Source: Entophlyctis helioformis
Lineage: Eukaryota; Chytridiomycota; Chytridiomycetes; Chytridiales; Chytriomycetaceae
DNA length: 64,000 bases
NCBI GenBank assembly: GCA_025526915.1
Contig: JAHLKH010000055.1
Location: 81,853 to 145,852, forward strand
Direction of reading: 5' to 3'
Position 1 is the first letter of the stretch. Each line of letters begins with the position of its first letter. This document shows positions 1 to 11,184 of this stretch, in pieces. The notes beneath the pieces are model-generated. The model saw only the letters and a program-made list of their open reading frames with translations. It was not told the origin of the DNA and made no database searches. The position numbers and the translations under genes are program-made.

Positions 1-3000
1 GAGACACACATCCGATCTTGGGCGACGTGAGCGCAATGACGTTGACGGCACCGGCGTGCGGCACTGGCACGCCCTTGGGGTTGCCCGTCGAGCCTGATGT
101 GTACACGATCATGAACACATCCGATCGAGATGCGGCGTGCTGCATGTCAGCCGATGCCTGGAATGCGACAACGTCCTTGGTTGATGCGGCTGTCTTGAGA
201 GCATCGGCCGACACCATCACAACTCGCACGGTGGATGGCAGCTGCAGCTTGTCAATGTGCTCTTGTTCAGACTCGGTCGACAGCACAACCGTCACGCCTG
301 CATCGGCGAGAATGAACCGGATGCGCTCGGCTGGGAACTTGGAGTCGAGCGGCACAATCGTCGCGCCAGTCTTGAGCACAGCGAGCAGTGCAAGCGGGAA
401 CTCGAGGCACCGCTGCATGATCACTGCGACGCGTGAGCCAACGCCAATGCCGCCAAGTGCGACGATCTGGTTGGCAAGCAGAGTGCCGCACTTGTCCATC
501 GCGCCATACGTGATCGACTCGTCGCCATACTCGACGGCCGTCCAGTCGGGATGCTCGACAGCGCGTGCCTCGAAGCCGCGGTGCACTGCCTCGTATGGCA
601 GATCGACCAGCGGTCCGAAGCTGTGTGCGCCGAGCAGCTGCGTCTGAGCAGGCGACAGATCCCACAGCGGCTCGATCGATGACTTGGATGCGACTGCAGA
701 TGCAAGCTGGCCGACCGTGAAGTCAAACTCGGCCAGGATCGACGACGCCTGCATGTGTGACAGCTGCTCAAAGTTGTACTTGACCTTCATGCCAAGAGTT
801 GTCTCACTTGGGTAGAGAATGAGCTCAAACGCCAGACCAGGTGACCTTGACTCGCTACCAAGGTCGTTGAGTTGCGTGAATATGTCCGAATCGCTAACCT
901 CCATTGGCATGTTCTCAAACACAAACAGTGTCTGGAAAAGCTTGGCGTCCGACGCGAGACCGCTCCACTTCTGCACATCGATCAGTCCCGTGTGCGAGTG
1001 CGGCAGCATCTGTCCGTGGTCCGACTGCACGGCACGAAGCACATCGGCTGCATCAGTGGTGTCCGACTCGATGCGCACTCTGCACGGCACGGTGTTGATC
1101 ATGGCTCCAACAATGCTGCAGTCAAGGATGCATGTGCAAGTGTCAGTCATGGGTCATGCACACAAGCCACAAGCAGCAACAACAGCATGCGACTCACCGA
1201 TCGGCACCAGCAACGGGAATGTCACGTCCCGACACGACCTGGCCAAACACGACATCGCTGGATCGCGTGTACTTGCGCAGCGTCATGGCCCATGCCGCCT
1301 TGAGGAACGCGGCCGCTGTGACGCCTGCCGCCTTGCACGCCGCCTGCATCTGCGGCATCGGCAGGCTGCACTCGAGCGACAGCGGCTTGTCCTCAGAGGC
1401 GTCCTCAGAGTCCCACTTGCCGAGCGACAGTGGCTCGGCTGGTGCAACACCAGCAAGGTACTCGCGCCAGAACGACTCGGTGGCGGCTGCATCCTGTGCG
1501 GCGATGTAGTCCACCACAGACCGGAATGCGGGTCGCTTAGCAAGAGGCGCGCCAGCATAGGCAGTTAGAAGATCGTTGATGATGTGTGGCATGGACCACC
1601 CGTCAAAGAGCGTGTGGTGGATCGTGAGCACAACAACGGGATGCGAGTCGTTCGTGTGGGTCAGCAGCGACAGGCGGATCCAGTGCTTGTCGCCGACGGC
1701 AAAGCCACGAGCCTTGTCTTGGTCGAGGAACGCGGCAATGTCCATGTCGGCTGTGAGAGCGACACGCTCGAGTGCAACATCACGCTCGTTGATCTGCGGC
1801 CGCACAACCTGCACAATGCCACCAGTCGATGTCGGCACAAACGATGTGCGCAGGATGGCATGGTGCTGCACGAGCGTGCGGAATGCCGCCTCGAGTGCAG
1901 CCACATTGATGGTAACCTTTGCCTGAACCACAAACTGGTACAGGTACATGGTGCGATCCTGAATCGTCGCTGCAACCATGCCAGATTGCAGCGGTGTGGC
2001 TGGGAATACGTCCATAGTCGATGCATCCACTCCGAGTTGGTCGGTCCAGTCGTGCTTAATCTCGGCAAGGGTTTCAGTACTTTCCAGGTTGTTTGCAGTT
2101 TGTCAGCCTGCTGTGCACCTTCATATCTGGATAAACTGAACAGGTACTCACGCGACGTTGACTGGAGGCCACTCCTCAGTCTCAACCATTGAGTTTCTGC
2201 TCTCGGCGACAAGCTGTTCCAGCGACTTTGAGTGCAGAATCTGAGACGTTGAGACATTCAAGCCAAGCTCTCGCGACCGGGACGCCATCTTGACGGCCGA
2301 GATGGAGTCGCCGCCCAGCTCAAGAAACGAGCTGCTCTTCATCAGCTCCTTCTCGTTGATGCCGAGCACCTCCGCGTAGATGGCCTTGAGCTCGTCGGGC
2401 ATGCCTTTCATGTCGCCCATACTCATGTCCATGCCCATGTCCATGCCCAAGTTGATGCCAACGACCGGAACATTGTCTTGATGTTTGGTAGCTTGCATCG
2501 GCGGTAATGAAAGAGCAGGTGGTTGTGCATGTCAGGACATTGGCAATGGAGCGAGCAGCAGCGGATAGCACCGGCACGAACCTGCGTGATCGGCGTTCTG
2601 CTCCGCCGTGCCAAAGAGCAAGCGCCAGAGAGGCTGCTGTTTGGTGCCGTTGCCTTCGATATCCGAGTCGCCTTGGGCAGCCGACGCCACAAAAGTGCCA
2701 CCAGTCGCGAGCGTGGCCAGACAGTCGACAATGGCATCAAAGGCGGTATTACCGCTGGTCGATGGTGTCGGGCGACCTGCAGACCTGCAAGTAGGCTTGT
2801 GGCCGCATTCCCTGGCGCGGGCTGGCCGCACGCAGCCGACTGCTGCCGCTCCGAAACTGCCGCGAGCAGCTCCTCGTGGCTGTAGATCGGCCACGCGGCC
2901 GCACCAGATACACCGCGTATGGCCTGATTGTGGCAAAACATCAGTCCGCGATCCGGAAAGGGGGCCAGTGCCACCATGATCAGACTGGGGTCTCGTGAGC

Positions 3001-3441
3001 GTACCTTGGTGGTATTGGTCGACAGATCCAAGCCAGAGTCGGCAATCTTGTCTTCTGGCGCACTGGCCTGCAGGCCGTCGCGCACAAGACAATACGCCTC
3101 GACATGATCAATGGCATGCATCCCCTTCATAGCACCGGTATGGCCAAACAGGTCGACTCCACTGGCACAAAGTCGCATTTAGCCCTGACCACAGCGAGGG
3201 CAGTCACAGACATGGCAATTGAATCATCCACGCAGATGGCAATGGGCAAGCCGGCCGACGGGATGGTGGTTTCTCTGGCGAGCGACGCTGCCAGGACACG
3301 GGCACACGTAGAGATCTGGCCAAATGTGAGTTGGTCATTGCGCTCACTGCACACAGCTGCAGTGGCAGTCGGATCGCTGATGCTCGCAAGAAAGTCCATA
3401 TTGCTCGTACTGATCAATAGGGGACAAATCCGTGCCGACAT
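1..3441 (-). CDS. Non-ribosomal peptide synthetase, 3' part truncated by window edge
   Basis: Multidomain enzyme that activates and joins amino acids. Reading down the minus strand: a degenerate adenylation (A) domain (about 3441-2520); a carrier domain (2498-2148) with the LGGDS phosphopantetheine site near 2300; a condensation domain (about 2080-800) with HHTLFDG near 1600; and a second A domain (from about 560 off the left edge) with core ITYGAMD and ATP loop YTSGSTGNPKG near 75-110. An intron at 1197-1116 (GTGAGT...CAG) joins in frame into the GAMINTVP motif. Another lies at about 2152-2060; its acceptor is probably AAG. The first A domain is recognisable from LTFGQIS and TALAVVRAKCDFVPVE but its frame is broken and its ATP loop is lost. 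The second module looks intact. Substrate unknown. Domain identity is sure; the first exons are not. Confidence 0.85.
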
Positions 3442-3499
3442 CCACCTCGGTTTTCCCCACGGATCCGCATTCCAGGTTTGCCCTCAGTACTGCACAAGC

Positions 3500-5343
3500 A
3501 TGGTTTTCACGTCCGCCTACACCGACATTTCCGTCCCCGAGATCGATGCCGCTTCGTTTGTGATCGACTCTGAGCGCTTCCAGGCCAACCCGGACAAGCC
3601 AGCCCTGATTGATGCCCTCACCGGCAAGTCGCTCAGCTTCCAGCAGGTCCGCGACCAGTCGCTGGCGTTTGCCACCGGCCTCAAGACAGATCTTGGACTT
3701 GCTGCGTGGTCGGTTGTGGCACTGTACAGCGCCAACAATATCGACTACTCGTCGCTTGTTTACGGCACTCTCCTTGCTGGTAAGGGCAGCCACGGCATGC
3801 ATGGCATCCTGCACACTGCTGATCTTGCCTCGCATCGCCTCGCATCGCGTCGTATCTTCCAGGCTGCACGGTGACGACCGTCAACTCGACCTACACCATC
3901 GAGGAGCTGCTCTACCAGCTCAAGGACTCGGCCGCCTCGGTCCTCATTGTCGACAAGGACACGCTCGCCAACGGTCTTGCTGCTGCCGAACAGGCTGGCA
4001 TCCCTGCTGCCCGCGTGTTTGTGATTGCCCCCGAGGCCATCGAGTCTGTGCAGCCCGTCTCGTCGCTCTTCTCGACGGCGCCGTACACAAGGTCGCTTCA
4101 CGGCCGATGAGCTTGCCCACAAGCCTGCGTACCTCACCTACTCGTCCGGCACGACCGGCAGGAGCAAGGGCGTCGTCACATCGCACCGCAACATGGTCGC
4201 CAACGTGCTCCAGACGCTTGCCTTTGTGGACGAGTACCAGATCGAGAACGATGCCTGGATCGGATTCCTGCCGTTCTTCCACATGTATGCTCTGCAGTTG
4301 CTCATCCACCTGGTCCCGCATGCCGTAAGTCACGTCGTATCTTGCTGCAATGTCTGGCTGCCGCTCATCGCCACCATCTTTGATTGGCTGTGCTACAGGG
4401 CATCCCCGTGTCCGTCATGTTCAGGTTCGACATGCTCCTCTTCCTCAAGACGATGATGACGCACAAGATCCGCACGGCCCTCATTGTGCCGCCCGTCGCT
4501 CTGGCCTCGCCCGCCACCCGATCGTCGACAAGTTTGACCTGTCGCCCTCTCGCGCGTTGTGACTGGCGCTGCCCCCTTCCCTGCCGCCATCTCCGAGACG
4601 ATCGCCAAGCGTTTCGGTGTTATTTCGGTGCAGGGCTATGGTCTGACCGAGACGACGCCGTTCATCAGTCTGTGCCCGCTCAAGAAGCCTGTGCACGGCT
4701 CGATTGGTGTGCTTGCACCCAACATCGAGGCTCGCCTTGTCGACCCCGAGACTGGCAAGGGTGAGTCATGGCTGTCCATCACGCGTCTGTTGGTGATGGT
4801 CGCGTCGAAGCTTACTCTCTTCGTCCATCCATCCATCGATCAGACGTTGGTGCTGGCGAGGCTGGCGAGCTCTGGGTTCGTGGCCCCAACGTCATGGTGG
4901 GCTACCACAACAACCCCGAGGCCACAGCCGCCTCGATCGATGCCGATGGCTACTTCCACACTGGCGATGTGGCGGTCATCTCCGCCGATGGCCATCTGAC
5001 CATTGTTGACCGTCTCAAGGAGCTCATCAAGTACGCTGGTCTGCAGGTGCCTCCTGCCGAGCTTGAGGGCAAGCTCCTCATGCATCCCAAGATCGCCGAT
5101 GCGGCCGTCATTGGCCGTCCCGACGAGGCTGTGGGCGAGCTGCCCCTCGCCTTTGTGGTGCTCAAGCCAGAACAGACAGCCACCGAGGCTGAGATCCAGA
5201 CGTTCATTGCTGACCATGTTGCCCAGCACAAGCAGCTGCGTGGCGGTGTGCAGTTCATCGACGCCATCCCGCGTGCTGCGTCTGGCAAGATCCTGCGCCG
5301 TGTGCTCCGCGACAAACTTGCCGCTGGCTCTGCCCAACAGTGA
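3500..5343 (+). CDS. 4-coumarate-CoA ligase-like AMP-forming acyl-CoA synthetase, frame broken
   Basis: Adenylates a carboxylic acid and transfers it to CoA (ANL superfamily). Exons 3500-3779, 3863-4323, about 4400-4760 and 4844-5343; the junctions at 3779/3863 and 4760/4844 restore the frame exactly. Motifs in order: YSSGTTGRSKGV (ATP loop, about 4138-4173), GYGLTETTP (about 4635), GYFHTGD (about 4950), IVDRLKELIKY (hinge) and SGKILRR with the catalytic Lys near 5290. No peroxisomal SKL end is seen (it ends SAQQ). Three one-base breaks are needed to read it through: about 4090-4100, about 4505 (where an extra C would restore ALARHPIVDKF) and about 4550. Either these are sequence errors or the gene is recently dead. 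It is divergent from the NRPS gene with about 58 bp between starts. Confidence 0.85.
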
Positions 5344-5553
5344 TGCTGATCGACGATGACCGGCAGACTGCAGACCATGACAGCCAAGGCGGCTGCTGTT
5401 GCCCATCACACCCCTATGCCAAGCTTGGTTGTTTCGAGTGCCAGACCGTTTATTCTCATTGGCAATCGTTGCAATACACTAAATGTGGAAGGGGGGTGAT
5501 GATAGTATGTAGAAGGTAACAGACCGATCAAGCCAGGTAATATGCTCGATCGC

Positions 5554-7231
5554 TTAGTTGGCCTGCTTGGCAGCAAACTCAACGTCGGACTTCTTGGCAC
5601 CGGTAGAGCCAAAGAGCTCGTCCATCTCCTCGAGCGACTTGCCCATGGTCTCGGGAACGAAGACGTAGACAAAGAGCGCCATGAGCATGCCGGTCGAGCC
5701 GAAGATGAGGTAGACGAGGAAGTCGACCTTGGCAATGATCTTGGGGGTGATCTTGGCAATGACGGCGTTCCACGACCAGTTGGAGATGGTCGATACACCG
5801 GTGCCCTTGGCGCGGACACGGAGCGGGAAGATCTCGGACTGGTACACCCACACAACGGGACCCCAGGTGGAGGCGAAGAAGAAGAAGAAGAAGTACACCG
5901 AGAAGATGGCGAGCCACGCGAGGGCGGGGGTGGTCTTGGACAGACCGACCCACAGGCAGACCGAGAAGTGCGAGAGACCCATGCCGACACCACCAAAGAG
6001 CAGCAGCTTGCGGCGGCCGATGCGCTCAATGAGGTACATGCCCGGGAACGTGGCGACAAAGTTGATAAAGTTGGACGCGAGCGGGAACGTGAGGCGGGCC
6101 TGGCGCTCGTCGATGCCCATGCGCTCGAACAGGTTGGACTGGTAGTACAGGATGACGTTGATACCGGTCCACTGCTGGAAGAACTGGAGCATGATGCCGA
6201 GGAACACGCGGTTGATGATGCCGGGACGCATGAGCTCGGGCCACGAGGCGGTGCCGACCTGGCGCTCGAGCTCGACGGCAGACTTGATCTCGCGGTACTC
6301 CTCCTGCACGGCCGCAGACGCAACGTCGAGCGAGCGCAGCTTGGCAAGCACGGCAATGGCCTCGGTGTCGCGGTCGCGGTTGGCGAGCCAGCGGGGCGAG
6401 TACGGCATGAAGACCATGATGATCATGAGGATGACACCGGGGATCATCTGCACACCAAGGGCCGCACGCCACTCAATGTCGCCCTTGCCCTCGGCGGTCA
6501 AGATGATGATCGAGTTGATGACCGAGGCGACAAAGATGCCGATGGTGATCATGAGCTGGTAGACCGTGATGAGGCGGCCACGGATGGCAGTCGGCGCAGT
6601 CTCGGAGATGTACAGTGGCACGGACATGGACATGATGCCGACACCAAAGCCGGCAACCAGGCGGCCGGCGTACAGGAACGGGACGTTGGTGGCAATGCAC
6701 TGGAAGACGGAGCCGAGCGTGAAGAAGAAGCCTCCAACGAGAATCGACCACTTGCGGCCAAGACCGTCGGCCATCATCGACGCGAGGAGAGCACCGAGAG
6801 CGCAGCCAATGAGGAAGGTGAACGTGATCCAGCCGGTGACGTCCTCGGCGTAGCCCGTGCAGGCGGCGGGGTAGTTGTCGGGCGTGCACTCGGCCCAGGC
6901 GCCCTTGTCGTTGAGGAACTTGTAGCCAAAGTAGCTGGCGAACGACGTCATGGACAGAACCTGACTGTTGGTGGTGGCAGGTTGCGTGGAGGCGAGAGGA
7001 CGGACAGATCGTGTGCACAGCGAGTGGGCACAGCGAGTGGGCAGGCAGTGTCAGTGGCTGGCAATGGCAGACTGCCGCTGGATCACGCAGGCGGCACAGC
7101 GAATGGCAGAGCGAGTGGCAGCGTTCAAGAGCATGGCGTGCGTACCCAATGACACCGATCTCGTAACCAAAGAGCAGACCGCCGACACCGGCGGCGAAAG
7201 CAACGACGAAACTGTACGTGTTGGTCGCCAT
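5554..7231 (-). CDS. MFS sugar transporter (sugar porter family)
   Basis: Plasma-membrane hexose or other sugar transporter of the major facilitator superfamily. Two exons: 7231-7146, with MATNTYSF and the first membrane segment ending GYEIGVIG, and 6964-5554. The intron 7145-6965 (GTACGC...CAG) joins to give GYEIGVIGQVLSM, the usual start of these proteins. Visible family signatures: GRLVAGFGVG, the RGRL loop, PYSPRWL, QQWTGINVILYY, DRIGRR-like LIERIGRRK and PETMGKSLEEMDELF. About 493 residues and twelve predicted membrane segments, full length for the family. It converges with the 4CL-like gene, 210 bp apart. Substrate cannot be read from sequence; glucose or xylose type is plausible. Confidence 0.93.
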
Positions 7232-8480
7232 TGAGCTGGTTGTTGAGCTGCTGTGACTGACTGGAGAGCACGACAGGGCGGGATGCCGGGCTGGCTTTAT
7301 ATGCCGGCGACTCTTGCAGGAGAGGCGTCGGCTGGCTGCGCGAGAGTGACTGACGCAGCGGAACGGGCGGGCAGGCGTGACACTGGCTGGCGGACGCATT
7401 TCCCGCCCGCTGACAATGCTGTTTGCTCTGCCGCTCGCTCCTGTTGCAGGCGCATCGGCGTGCCATCGGCGTGCCATCGGCTGCTCGTGGCTGCCGTTTG
7501 CATGTCATCTGCAACGCGTTCTGTGCACATTTGTGCGAGGCTGGCGGGAAATGCGTCCGCCCAAACGTGGTCAGCCGACGCATGTGACATCTGGCTGGCT
7601 GGCTTTCAACTGGCTGGCTGGCTGGCTGGCTGTCTGGCTGGCTGCAAGGTGCCGGCAGTGTTGCATCACTGCCTGTCACAGATCCGACGCTGTGCAGGCT
7701 GGTGCTGCTCTGCTGCGAGTGTGCAGCCAGCCAGCCAGCCAGCCAGTCGGAGTCGGAAGGGCTGGCTGGCACGCAGACCGACTGCGAGCGGCTGGACTGG
7801 CTGCACTTGGACGCGCAGCTGTGTGCCAGCAGCGGGATCCCAGTGCACAGGCAGTCTCTGTGGCGGCTGATCGCTGCTCGTGTCGCCTCGGCACATCGGC
7901 ATCCATCGCCCACTGCGCCACACTGCCGCCCACTGGCTGGCCTGGCTGGACTGGCTGGGCTGGCTGGATCGCAGTGCCGCCTGCAGGTGAGAGCGGTGCC
8001 AGCAGATGGCGTGTGCCACAACCCATCGATGCCGTCGGTCTGGCAGCGTGGACAGGCGCACGTTCTGTCCGCCGCTGCTGCTCCCTCGTGACGTGTGCCA
8101 CACCGCAGCTGCCATCTCCGCCCATCCTGAAAGGCTCGCTCGTCGGATCTGCGTCTCATCGTCGCCGGCCTCGCTGGCCCTGCTGGTCTCGTGATGCTCC
8201 CTTCCGGGTCGAGCCACTCGTGCCATCGATGGCGGCCAGATCCGTCAACGATCCATGCAGTGGCACGTTCGTCTTGGCCAGCTGCCCCTCCTTCTCCTCC
8301 CACCACCGATCGAGCAGCAGCTTCTCAGCGACGAGCGGCTTTCACTGAGCAGGCAGCATCATGCAAGGCACCAGCAGCCGACCAGATCAGTGTCGAGTTG
8401 CTGCTGCTGCTGCACTCACAACAGCAGCACTGCTTCGTCGCAGTATCCTTGGCTTCAAGGACGCAGTATGAGCGTGGAAA
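7232..8480. other. Long intergenic stretch without a supported gene
   Basis: About 1.25 kb upstream of the sugar transporter. Open frames here are rich in Trp-Leu-Ala-Gly and Gln-Pro-Ala-Ser, which is what GGCT and CCAG tetranucleotide runs encode in any frame, and I see no domain. It probably holds the transporter promoter. A CTG/CAG-rich patch lies near 8397-8430. Confidence 0.6.
7586..7972. repeat. Degenerate GGCT/AGCC tetranucleotide tracts
   Basis: Runs of GGCT at about 7587-7650 and 7928-7972 and of the complementary CCAG at 7724-7746. They lie 350-740 bp upstream of the transporter start codon. Opposite orientations could pair into a hairpin. Confidence 0.7.
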
Positions 8481-8499
8481 TGGATTCAATCGCAACCCC

Positions 8500-8655
8500 T
8501 TTGAGCACGCTTGCATCGACGTTGCAGCCAGAGACGCTGCCCTGCCCGCCAAGAACGTGTGGTTCATGCCAGCGCAAACACCGCATCGGCGCATGTGAGA
8601 GATGCTCGCTATCAGCAGCGAGTTGAACACCACACTAGCGACCAGACCCACAGTA
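8500..8655 (-). pseudogene. 5' relic of the rhodopsin-like GPCR gene
   Basis: Reads VVFNSLLIASI, close to VVLNLLLIASI in membrane segment 1 of the neighbouring receptor. After a gap it matches the region around the TM3 cysteine at the DNA level: 8511-8560 resembles 10015-10060. The whole TM2 region is missing, and nothing after TM3 follows. It sits just past the 3' end of the intact gene, in the same orientation. I read it as a decayed partial copy. Confidence 0.6.
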
Positions 8656-8757
8656 GCGGATGCTCAAAAGTGTCCGCGGCATTTCCAGGCGAGTTCTAAC
8701 GCAGAGGCCCAGATCCTTGGCTGCAGACACGATCTGGATGCAATGCCCCATCCACCT

Positions 8758-10272
8758 TCATTGCACGTGTGAGGCACCAAGCGCCATGTCCGCAGCGAAT
8801 GCGCTGTAGTCGTCGCCGTCAGTGTCAGACGAGTACTGATCAGCAACACTCAAGGACTGCCTTGAAGATCTGGAGGGATCGAGCGACGAGAGCGACTGTC
8901 CTGCCAGCCGCCCTCTGCACGTCGACCTCACCATGTCGGCCAGCGACGCCTTGTAACGCACATCGACGATGAAGAAGGTGATGGGGTTGACCACGACGGC
9001 CGAGCCTGCCATGAGCATCACGAGCGAGTCCGTGGTGGCAGACACGAACGAGTGCGTGAATGTTTGGTAGAGCGTGCAGATGAGGAAGGGTATCCAGCAG
9101 ACACTGAAGGCGGCTGTGATCGCGATGGTGCGACGGATGATGGCCACTTTCATGCGCAGTAGGGCCGAGTTGCTTGCTTTCCTGTTGTGTCTGGACTGTG
9201 CCGGCCAGACTCCAGCAGTGCGGACGCCAGATGCGGCTGTCTCGGTGTTGGTTGCATGTGGCATGACGGTTTGTGCAGATGGCGGCAGCTGGACGAGCAC
9301 AAGGGACGGTGGTTGAGATGTCATGGTGATCGGCAGGCGGTGGTGGTCGGCAGCATCGGCAGCATTCGCCATGAGTGGTCTCGCAACAGGCGACACTATG
9401 CAGTCTCTGCTCAGAGCGAGCCCGGCTGTCTCGAGCTGCCGACTGATGCGTTGGAAGGCAGCATCAATCCGGTTGCTGATGCGCACGAACTTGAGCAGGA
9501 TGAGGCCGTAGCAGACGGCAATGACGATCAGGCATCCTGCGAACAGGATCACGTCGAGGGTTGTCTCGACGAGGACACTGACTTCAGCCGACCTGTAGTC
9601 GATGGAGCAGAACAGCTTGGATGGCTGGATCACGTAGCCTGAGCCAGCGAGAATGGGCAGGCAAGACCACGTGCCGCCAAAGACCCACAGACTGGCTGCC
9701 CATATGTACATGGACCGCATGGATGGCGGCCGCTTTGTGTCTGGCACGATGAGCAGGAAGTGGTAGATGGCAATCGACCTGCAGAACGGCCAGCGACGCG
9801 GCACAAAGATTCCACGAGATCGCGTGTCAGTCCAGATGAGCGAATCCAGACCGACGCCGCTGTTGGATGGTGGCTCGTTGGCAGACAGTGCCGTCGTTGA
9901 TTCTGGCAGTCGCCGCCGCCGCCGCAGCAACCACAGAACCGCCATGGAAAGACACAAAAAGACAGCGACTTACGTGAGCGTGGCGATGGACGTGATGGCA
10001 AGACCTTTGATGACGCCAGCATCAACGTTGCATCCAAAGCTGCTGCTCAGAAACGTGTTCTCGCGTCCAAGAGCGAGGATCATGGCATGCTTTGCAGCCA
10101 CTGTCAGGGCAAAGACGAGATCGTTCCATGCGAGGGATGCGTTGAGAATGGTTTCTGGCAGCGAGCGGAGACGCTGCGAGCCGGCGATGCTGGCAATGAG
10201 CAGCAGGTTGAGGACAACACCACAGATGCAGACGACCAGAAGTGCCTTGTCAAACGCGCCATCGGCCGTCAT
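8758..10272 (-). CDS. Rhodopsin-family (class A-like) G-protein-coupled receptor
   Basis: Seven-pass surface receptor, ligand unknown. Exon 1 10272-9974, exon 2 9778-8758; the intron (GTAAGT...CAG) falls inside TM3 and restores ATLTSIAIYHFLLIV. Class A marks: TM1 Asn in GVVLNLLLIASI; TM2 NASLAWNDLVFA (LAxxD); Cys in FGCNVDAG and a partner Cys in LFCSIDY for the loop disulfide; TM4 Trp; TM6 SVCWIPF (CWxP); TM7 NPITFF in place of NPxxY. The DRY motif is not conserved. TM7 has no Lys, so it is not a retinal-binding opsin. A long third intracellular loop and an acidic Ser/Asp tail follow. I chose Met 10272 because an upstream Met at 10347 lies only a few bases from the TATA box. About 439 residues. 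Such receptors are rare in fungi. Confidence 0.8.
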
Positions 10273-10350
10273 GGCCGATGATGGTGGGCCAGCAGCTTGC
10301 AGCAGATGGATTGCTTGTCTGCAGAAAGGGTGATTGGAATGGCGCAAAAG

Positions 10351-10358
10351 GTATATAA
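10351..10358 (-). promoter_or_regulatory. TATA box of the GPCR gene
   Basis: TTATATAC on the minus strand, about 80 bp upstream of the chosen start codon at 10272. The spacing suits a short 5' leader and argues against the earlier in-frame Met at 10347. Confidence 0.55.
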
Positions 10359-10376
10359 GGCTATGGATCCCAGTGG

Positions 10377-11056
10377 TTAAAGGTCCATGGCATCAAGTCG
10401 TCCATGCTTGCAGCCACAGACACCGCAGTCACGGTTGGGGACACGGGTCGTATGGTGGCTCAGAGTTGCGGCGTGAGGCTGGTTGGGCAATGCTGGCAGC
10501 GAGCTTTGATCCACAAGGGCTTGAGAGCATCGACGGCCGGATCCATTTGAACACGCCATGTCCAGCAGGCACTCGCGGTAGTTGCAGTCGACGATGAAGA
10601 GGGTGAGTGGATTGACAGACGAGACGCTGCTTGCTGTCCACAAGACAAGGGTTGCCAAGAGAGGCGACACCAACGAATGCGTGGCTGACTGGCACAGCGT
10701 GCAGATGAAGACGACATGACGGATGATGGCCTGCTTCAGGGCAGCATCGGGGCAGCTGATGCATTGGAAGTGCGTCCTGAGCGGGACGGCAGGTTGCTGT
10801 GGCTGATGGTGATGATGCCGCCGCGTTTGTTGGCGTCGCACGAGGTATCGCTTCCGCAGCGAGAGAGCCGGCGGCCAGCTGGACCGATCGACTCCATGCG
10901 GCTGTGGCCGTGTGCGGCGACAGGAGGCGACGGAGCGATCGCGAACGGTTCGACGGCTGCCGCGTTCGTCATGAGCTGTGGAAGCAATGCACGTCTGCTT
11001 GGCACGGCGGCGTCAAGGCGGCGGTCAATGATCTGGAGCTTGTGCCCAGTGTTCAA
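10377..11056 (-). pseudogene. 3' relic of a second rhodopsin-like GPCR
   Basis: Upstream of the intact receptor and in the same orientation. It has a third-loop-like stretch (IDRRLDAAVPSRRALLPQL against NRIDAAFQRISRQLE), then ALKQAIIRH, then a jump straight to VVFICTLCQSATHSLVS and the TM7-like SVNPLTLFIVDCNYRECLLDM. TM6 with its CWIP motif is deleted, TM1-5 are absent, and one frame shift is needed near 10740-10840. The intact gene reads NPITFFIVDVRYKASLADM at the same place. Decayed paralogue. Confidence 0.65.
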
Positions 11057-11184
11057 AGCTCACGGGCATTGAAAGCCTGCACTTGGATCCGAGCTCGAGC
11101 GGCTGGTGAAATGCGAGCAGCAACATAGGTTCATTGGCGGCAGTCTGAAGTCGAGAAGAGGGAGAGAGGGCTCATATGCGGCAC

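Noticed and set aside
4085..4110. A very short intron to fix the first frame break of the 4CL-like gene
   Set aside because: No GT-AG or GC-AG pair of workable size restores the frame; a one-base error fits better.
5542..7152. 536-codon open frame on the plus strand, rich in Glu, Asp, Gly and Arg
   Set aside because: It is the antisense of the sugar transporter, whose frame has full MFS motifs and a consistent splice. GC-rich third positions keep the opposite strand open.
7125..8306. 393-codon minus-strand frame upstream of the transporter
   Set aside because: Driven by tetranucleotide repeats, overlaps the transporter first exon in another frame and shows no domain.
9074..9642. Plus-strand frames across the rhodopsin-like receptor
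   Set aside because: Antisense of membrane segments TM4-TM7; the minus-strand protein has the expected receptor motifs.
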